DNA of 30,071 bases from Cyanobium sp. M55B138 (lineage in GTDB: Bacteria > Cyanobacteriota > Cyanobacteriia > PCC-6307 > Cyanobiaceae), in NCBI GenBank assembly GCA_018400215.1, contig JAGYNF010000003.1, positions 1-30,071 on the forward strand. Direction: 5' to 3'. A program made the translations under genes and the position numbers. The notes beneath the pieces were generated by a model. That model searched no databases and had not been told where the DNA came from. It saw only the letters and a list, made by a program, of their open reading frames with translations. Within the stretch, counting starts at the first letter, position 1. Each line of letters opens with the position of its first letter. Positions 24,930-30,071 of this stretch are shown here, in pieces.

Positions 24930-26090
24930 GTGAGTCCAATTCAAGCGTTCCCACGGTTGGCGGTGGCCCTTTTGGCTGCCAGCGCCCTCAGCAGTTGTGC
25001 CAGCAAACCCCAGGCCCGGCAGCCCCCTGTCGTCCAGGTGGAAACCCTGGGAGAAGCCCGCTTTTCACCCGCGATCGAGGTGGTGAGTCGTCTGTCGTCC
25101 ACCACGGATGTGGCCCTGAGCCCCGAGGTGGATGGCAGGGTGGTAAAAATTCTGGCCACCCAAGGGCAGCGGGTGGAGGCTGGGCAACCGATTTTGGTGT
25201 TAGACAATGTGCAGCAAACGGCAAGCTTGGATTCGGCGAAGGCTGAGGCTCGCAAAGACTTTGTGAATGCGGAGCGCTATATTTTCCTGAATGAGCAGGG
25301 GGCTGTTTCGGCCAGGGATCGTGATTACTATGTGACCCAAGCCATTCAAAGCCGGGATACGGCCCGTGCCACAGCAGCCGATCTGGGATATAAGTATGTG
25401 ACTGCTCCTATTGCAGGGGAGATCGGCGATCTAGACTCGGTGAAGCTGGGCGATTTTGTGCGTCAGGGCCAAATAATAACGGGAATTGTAGATAATACAA
25501 ATCTTTGGACCTTGATGGATATTCCTGCCACCCAGGCTCAACGGGTGCAGCTGGGGCAGTCCGTTCAACTGGAAACCCAGGGGGATCCCCCGGTAACTGG
25601 CGTGGGCAAGGTGGTGTTTATTTCCCCCTATTTTGGCGTGAGTGGTGATAATGCCTCCCCGAACACTGTCTTGGTGAAAGCCGCCTTTCCCAATCTCACA
25701 GGTCAACTCAAGACCGGCCAGTTCGTGCGCAACCGAATTGTCACAGGGAGCTCCAACCAATTGGCTGTGCCTGTGCAGGCCGTGTTGATGCAAGCCCAGC
25801 AACCATTCGTGTATCGCGTGGTGCCCCTATCTGAGGTATTGCCCAAAATCAAGGCATCCACCCAGGTGCCAGAGGCCCAAAAACAAAGGCTTGAGAAACT
25901 CCCTCCCGCCACCACGGTGGTGGTGCAAACCGCAGTGAAATTGGGAACGTTGGAGTCGAATCGTTACCCCGTGCTTTCGGGGCTCAGTGCCGGCGATCGG
26001 GTGGTGGTGAGCAACACCTCCCTGCTGCGCTCCGGCATGCCCGTGCGGATCGGTACGGCGGGCCCAGGCCCTGCCGCCGCGGGTTCCTGA
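24930..26090 (+). CDS. RND efflux periplasmic adaptor lipoprotein (first)
   Basis: A 386-residue membrane-fusion protein linking an RND pump to an outer-membrane channel. An N-terminal signal with lipobox ALSSC (lipidated Cys23) anchors it in the membrane. The barrel-sandwich (lipoyl) halves are ALSPEVDGRVVKILATQGQR (about 65-84) and VTAPIAGEIGDLDSVKLGDF (about 152-171), separated by a short helical hairpin. Beta-barrel and membrane-proximal regions follow to residue 386. The start is GTG at 24930, giving a normal lipoprotein signal; ATG 24846 is an alternative. The pump starts 12 bases after its stop, so they form an operon. From about 25200 the DNA is richer in A+T than the neighbouring genes. 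Confidence 0.9.
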   Translation: MSPIQAFPRLAVALLAASALSSCASKPQARQPPVVQVETLGEARFSPAIEVVSRLSSTTDVALSPEVDGRVVKILATQGQRVEAGQPILVLDNVQQTASLDSAKAEARKDFVNAERYIFLNEQGAVSARDRDYYVTQAIQSRDTARATAADLGYKYVTAPIAGEIGDLDSVKLGDFVRQGQIITGIVDNTNLWTLMDIPATQAQRVQLGQSVQLETQGDPPVTGVGKVVFISPYFGVSGDNASPNTVLVKAAFPNLTGQLKTGQFVRNRIVTGSSNQLAVPVQAVLMQAQQPFVYRVVPLSEVLPKIKASTQVPEAQKQRLEKLPPATTVVVQTAVKLGTLESNRYPVLSGLSAGDRVVVSNTSLLRSGMPVRIGTAGPGPAAAGS

Positions 26091-26102
26091 GGATTTACCA
26101 CC

Positions 26103-29100
26103 ATGTCGCTCTCCGACAATTTCATCAAGCGGCCGGTCCTCACCACGGTCTGCAGCATCCTGATCGTGCTGGTGGGCCTGATTGCCATCCCCAGCCTGCC
26201 GATTGAAAACCTGCCCAATATTGCCCCACCTCAGGTTCAGGTGACGGCTACCTATGGAGGGGCCAATTCATTGGTTACCGAGCAGGCGGTAACCAATGTG
26301 CTGGAACAGCAGATCAATGGTGTGCCCGGGTCGGCCTATATCTCCTCTTTAACAACAAATACGGGATCGAGTACGGTTAATGTCTTTTTTGATGAGGGCA
26401 CTGATATCAATATTGACCAGGTCAATGTCCAGAATCGGGTGTCGCTGGCGATGCCCCAGTTGCCCGATCAGGTCAAGAATACCGGGGTTTCTGTAATTCA
26501 GACGACGCCATCCATTTTGATGGCGTATCAGGTTTCGTCTACCCAGGGACAGTTTGATTCGGCCTATCTTAATGGCCTGATCTACGAGCAGCTTTATTAC
26601 CAATTAGGCAGGGTGCCGGGTGTTGCCCAGGCCAGTTTATTTGGTGGCAGTAACCCTGCTTTTTGGCTGTTTGTTGATCCGGTCAAGCTCAGTGCCAACC
26701 GCCTCACGGCGGATCAAGTTGTCAGTGCCGTACGCAGCCAGAACACGGTGGCTGTGGGGGGCTTGATCGGCGGTCCCCCAGCTGGAGGTGACCAGCTCTT
26801 CACTTATCCGATCCTGGTGGAGGACAATGGCAATCTTATTTCGGTTGAGCAGCTCAATCAGCTGATTGTTGGCAAGACGCCCCAGGGCAACTTGCTGCGT
26901 CTTCAGGATGTGGGTGAGGCCACCTATGGATTCAACACCTTTGCTGTTCAGGGTGTGGATATCAATGGTCATCCGGCAATCACTATTGGTATTTATCAAA
27001 CCCCCGAGAGTAATGCCCTGCAGGTCTCCCAGGCTGTTGTGGAGTTGATGGATCAGTTCGCAACGCAGCTGCCACCGGGTGTCACCATCAGCGAGATTTA
27101 CAACGTTGGCCAGTTCATTGAGGCTGCCGTTGATGGTGTGGTTGATGCCTTGGGATTGGCCATTGTGTTGGTGTTGGCCATCCTGTTTTTGTTCCTTCAG
27201 GATTGGCGGGCAACAGTGGTACCTACGCTTGCCATCCCGATCTCCCTGGTTGGAACTTTCGCCTTTGTGAAGCTGTTTGGTTTTTCCATCAACCAGCTCA
27301 CCCTCCTGGGCCTGGTTCTCGCCACTGGTCTGGTGGTGGATGATGCCATTGTGGTTATCGAGGGGGTTGCAAAAAACCTGGAACGTGGCATGCGCCCGCG
27401 TCAGGCCGCCCTGGCCTGTATGGGTGAGTTGATCGGCGCGTTGATTGCCACTTCTCTCGTGCTAATGGCGGTGTTTGTGCCCGTGGCGTTTTACCCGGGT
27501 GGCATCGGCATCATCTATCGGCAGTTTGCTCTCACGATTGCTTTTTCGATTGCAATCTCCACTTTTAACGCCCTCACATTTTCACCGATGATGGCGGCCC
27601 TGGTTCTCAAGACCGAGAAACCTCCAAGGCCTAGCGGCTGGGGTTGGACGGTTGGCGGAATTTTGGTGGGGCTGGCCTTTGGCCGGTTCAGCTCTGCCTC
27701 CTTTGGACCAGGGGCCTACCTCGTGGGTGTGCTCGCCTTTGGCTTTGCCGGCAGTCGTCTTGCCACCATCTTTGATGCATTCAATCGCTTCTTCAAGCGG
27801 TTGGAGCAGGACTATGCCCGCCTCGTCAGCGCCCTGATTGGCAAGCGCAGGCTGATTCTGGCCGGACTGGCCGGCGGGGTCGTGCTCACGGCCCTGGCCT
27901 TTACGGCCTTGCCCACAGCCTTCATTCCGGAGGAGGACCAGGGCTATGGGCTGGGTATCTATCAGCTCCAGAATGGTGCGTCTCTCACCCAAACCCAGGC
28001 ATTGGGTCAGAACATTGCCGCCGTGTTGCGCGAAGAGGAGGACATCACCACAGCTGGCATCATCAGTGGATCGGGTTTCAATGGTAGTAGTCCTGATCAG
28101 GGGTTGTTTTTCTTTGGTCTCAAGCCGCTGGATGAACGCAGTGGTCGTGAGCACAAGGCTCCAGCCATTGTGGGACGACTCAACGCCAAGTTGTCCCAAC
28201 TGAGTGGGGGATTGGCGGTTGCATCCCAGCCACCGGCTATTCCGGGCTTCTCAGCCCAGGCTGGATTCTATTTCCAGTTCAATGATCTCAGTAATGGTGC
28301 CTTTACTTTTAACGAGCTTAACGATTTGGCTTTGAAGCTGATTTCTACTGGTCAGGGTAGTGGTGAATTTTCCAGCCTCTACACCCAATTCATCCCGAGT
28401 GCCCCTGCTTTTGGCCTCAAGATTGATCGCTCTATCATGGGAAGTCTCGATGTTGACTTCCAGCAAGCGATGCAAACGATCGCTGTGCTTGCAGGGGGTA
28501 ATTACTCCGGGCTTACTTATGAGAGTGGCCAGGTTCGCAATATCTATGTGCAGGCCGAGGCTGGGGGACGCAGCGATCTTCAGGACATCTTGAGTTACTA
28601 CGTGCGTAGTGAAAATGGTTCCCTTGTGCAGGTGTCGGAGTTTGCCAGCTCCGAGCTCACGAGCGCGCCGCCCGTGATCAGCCACTACAATCTTTACCGC
28701 ACGATCCTTGTGCAGGGTGCAGAGGCCGTGGGCAAGAGCTCCGGCCAAGCGCTTGAGGCGATTCAGAGGATCTTTACCGAGCTTGATTTCACCAATATTG
28801 GCTATGCTTTCACTGGTATCGCTTCGCTTCAGCTTTCGGCAGGTAATGCCAGTGTGTTGGTGTTTGGCCTGGGGGTGTTTATTGTTTATCTCGTACTCTC
28901 TGCTCAATACGAGAGCTATGTGACGCCGGTGATCATTCTGATGACGGTGCCCCTTGCCATGCTGGGGGCCCTGTTGTTTTTGGCCCTGCGCTCTATTGAT
29001 CTGAACATCTACGCCCAGGTGGGTTTGGTGACCCTGATTGGCCTGGCTGCCAAAAATGCCATTCTGATCGTGGAGGTGGCCGAGCAGCATCTCGAAGCCG

Positions 29101-29378
29101 GGATGGGTGTGGTGGAGGCGGCCATTGCCTCGGCCGAATCACGGCTGCGACCAATTTTGATGACTGCCATCGCTGCCCTGGCTGGCTTTCTCCCTTTGGT
29201 GCTGGCCAGTACGGCTGGGGCCAACAGCCAGCAGTCGCTTGGCACCGTGATCTTTGGCGGCCTGCTGGTGGCCACGTTGCTGTCGCTGGGGGTTGTGCCC
29301 CCCTTCTATGTGGCGATCAAGCACCTGGAACAACGCTGGTTCAGCCCCCCCAGCGAGCAGGTCAGCCCGTCGCCCTAA
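26103..29378 (+). CDS. HAE1-type RND multidrug efflux pump
   Basis: A 1091-residue inner-membrane RND exporter of the hydrophobe/amphiphile efflux-1 (AcrB/MexB) type, driven by the proton gradient. Twelve membrane segments are expected. The proton-relay residues are present: Asp413-Asp414 in GLVVDDAIVVIE, Lys984 in GLAAKNAILIVE, Arg1016 and Thr1021 in RLRPILMTAIAALAGF. Two large periplasmic loops lie at about 35-340 and 610-905. The N-terminus is canonical (SDNFIKRPVLTTV). About 44 extra, largely hydrophobic residues (510-553) lie between TM6 and TM7. The ribosome-binding site is GAGGA about ten bases upstream of ATG. Codon use is visibly A+T-richer than in flanking genes. Substrates are unknown. 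Confidence 0.95.
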   Translation: MSLSDNFIKRPVLTTVCSILIVLVGLIAIPSLPIENLPNIAPPQVQVTATYGGANSLVTEQAVTNVLEQQINGVPGSAYISSLTTNTGSSTVNVFFDEGTDINIDQVNVQNRVSLAMPQLPDQVKNTGVSVIQTTPSILMAYQVSSTQGQFDSAYLNGLIYEQLYYQLGRVPGVAQASLFGGSNPAFWLFVDPVKLSANRLTADQVVSAVRSQNTVAVGGLIGGPPAGGDQLFTYPILVEDNGNLISVEQLNQLIVGKTPQGNLLRLQDVGEATYGFNTFAVQGVDINGHPAITIGIYQTPESNALQVSQAVVELMDQFATQLPPGVTISEIYNVGQFIEAAVDGVVDALGLAIVLVLAILFLFLQDWRATVVPTLAIPISLVGTFAFVKLFGFSINQLTLLGLVLATGLVVDDAIVVIEGVAKNLERGMRPRQAALACMGELIGALIATSLVLMAVFVPVAFYPGGIGIIYRQFALTIAFSIAISTFNALTFSPMMAALVLKTEKPPRPSGWGWTVGGILVGLAFGRFSSASFGPGAYLVGVLAFGFAGSRLATIFDAFNRFFKRLEQDYARLVSALIGKRRLILAGLAGGVVLTALAFTALPTAFIPEEDQGYGLGIYQLQNGASLTQTQALGQNIAAVLREEEDITTAGIISGSGFNGSSPDQGLFFFGLKPLDERSGREHKAPAIVGRLNAKLSQLSGGLAVASQPPAIPGFSAQAGFYFQFNDLSNGAFTFNELNDLALKLISTGQGSGEFSSLYTQFIPSAPAFGLKIDRSIMGSLDVDFQQAMQTIAVLAGGNYSGLTYESGQVRNIYVQAEAGGRSDLQDILSYYVRSENGSLVQVSEFASSELTSAPPVISHYNLYRTILVQGAEAVGKSSGQALEAIQRIFTELDFTNIGYAFTGIASLQLSAGNASVLVFGLGVFIVYLVLSAQYESYVTPVIILMTVPLAMLGALLFLALRSIDLNIYAQVGLVTLIGLAAKNAILIVEVAEQHLEAGMGVVEAAIASAESRLRPILMTAIAALAGFLPLVLASTAGANSQQSLGTVIFGGLLVATLLSLGVVPPFYVAIKHLEQRWFSPPSEQVSPSP

Positions 29379-29417
29379 GGGCCCACGATCGAAGCTTGGC
29401 TCGATACCCTGAAATCC

Positions 29418-30071
29418 ATGTGGGGGGTTCCATTGGCCGTTCAGTTCCGCGCCTCAGCTGCTCGCGCTGGTGGGTTTGGCCTGTTGACCCTGCTGGGGCT
29501 GGCTGGTGTGGCCTGCCAGCCCAGGGCCCAGGCCCCGGCGCAGCGACCCATTGCCGTGCAGGCTGCAGCCGTTGAGCCCGCCGCCTTCAGCCAGACCGTC
29601 GATACGGTGAGCACGCTCGAGGCCATTGACGAGGTGGCCCTGGCGGCCCAGGCCACCGGTCGGATCGAGCAGTTGCTGGTGCGCCAGGGCGATCGGGTGC
29701 GCGAGGGGCAGCGGTTGCTGGTGCTTGATCAGGTGCAGCTGCGAGCCGAGGTGGACGCCCTCAAGGCGCAGACGGAAACGGATCGGATCAACTACCAGCG
29801 CTTCGAGGAGTTGGCCCGGGTGGGGGCCGATACGGCCCTGCGGCGGGATCAGGCCCGCCAGCAGTTCATCTCCTCCCGCCAGTCCCTGGTGGCCCGGCAG
29901 GCGGATCTGCAGTTCCGCGATCTCAAGGCCCCGATCGCTGGGGTGGTGGGGGATCTGCAGGTGAAGCAGGGTGATGTGATTCAGGCCGGAGTCGCCTTCA
30001 CCACCATCATCCGCAACGACCGGTTGCTCGCCCGGGTGGATGTGCCCGCCGTGTATGCCGACCGCGTGCGG
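29418..30071 (+). CDS. Second RND periplasmic adaptor, cut by window end
   Basis: The first 218 codons of a second membrane-fusion protein; no stop is reached before the window edge. It begins MWGVPLAVQF at ATG 29418, has a hydrophobic signal (about 18-32) ending in a lipobox-like GVAC (Cys33), then the lipoyl half ALAAQATGRIEQLLVRQGDR, a helical hairpin (VQLRAEVDALKAQTETDRIN; RRDQARQQFISSRQSLVARQ) and the second lipoyl half LKAPIAGVVGDLQVKQGD. The -3 lipobox position is Gly, which is unusual. It starts 39 bases after the pump. It is G+C-rich like the rest of the chromosome, unlike the preceding pump and adaptor. A second pump gene may follow outside the window. Confidence 0.88.
   Translation, partial: MWGVPLAVQFRASAARAGGFGLLTLLGLAGVACQPRAQAPAQRPIAVQAAAVEPAAFSQTVDTVSTLEAIDEVALAAQATGRIEQLLVRQGDRVREGQRLLVLDQVQLRAEVDALKAQTETDRINYQRFEELARVGADTALRRDQARQQFISSRQSLVARQADLQFRDLKAPIAGVVGDLQVKQGDVIQAGVAFTTIIRNDRLLARVDVPAVYADRVR

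Noticed and set aside
28251-29090. Bottom-strand frame antisense to the RND pump
   Set aside because: His/Gln-rich, no domain, fully inside a pump gene with all catalytic residues.

Overview
The window looks like the chromosome of a high-GC picocyanobacterium (Synechococcus/Cyanobium type). Most of it reads as roughly two thirds G+C by eye. The gene set fits that group: RarA fused to an uncharacterised C-terminal domain, DUF2973 and DUF2834 membrane proteins, a DUF1400 secreted protein, an NDC1/NdbB-like type II NAD(P)H dehydrogenase, a PAPS reductase and several small cyanobacteria-type hypothetical genes. Genes are tightly packed, often overlap, and use many GTG and TTG starts. I saw no rRNA, tRNA, CRISPR array, insertion sequence, phage gene or origin. 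No gene-free stretch exceeds 300 bases.

Layout. Positions 49-1282 (+): a BrkB/YihY membrane protein and a small membrane zinc-ribbon protein. Positions 1267-6116 (-): a compact leftward cluster of a conserved hypothetical gene, hrpB, xseA, xseB and a DUF2834 protein. Positions 6158-6596 (-): DUF2973 and a 37-residue membrane peptide, divergent from an HtrA-type periplasmic protease (6760-7932, +). Positions 7957-10554: a short hypothetical, an ABC-F ATPase and a Nif11-like leader-type protein without a core peptide. Positions 10641-11333: a divergent pair of an 83-residue unknown and a ribbon-helix-helix regulator, with a palindrome between them. Positions 11344-13338 (-): anmK and a 1-Cys peroxiredoxin separated by a textbook intrinsic terminator.

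Positions 13432-18914 (-): an SLC13-type transporter with two RCK_C domains, then the coupled run NDH-2, HAD hydrolase, HflX. Divergent from this run are cysH and coaX (19009-20470, +), which converge on PrxQ/Bcp (20463-20930, -). Then follow a 4'-phosphopantetheinyl transferase and a secreted DUF1400 protein (+), and the RarA fusion (-). Positions 24930 to the end (+) hold an RND efflux locus: lipoprotein adaptor, HAE1-type pump, and a second adaptor cut by the window edge. The first adaptor and the pump are visibly more A+T-rich than their neighbours.

Functional themes are sulfur assimilation (SLC13 anion transporter, PAPS reductase), thiol and peroxide defence (two peroxiredoxins, HtrA), DNA maintenance (exonuclease VII, RarA), cell-wall sugar recycling (AnmK), CoA and carrier-protein maturation (CoaX, PPTase) and envelope export (RND). 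Nothing here is clearly a new defence or mobile system. The most unusual items are the coreless Nif11-like gene, the RHH/83-residue pair with its palindrome, the symmetric repeat around the transporter promoter, the extra hydrophobic insert in the RND pump, and the uncharacterised RarA C-terminal domain.
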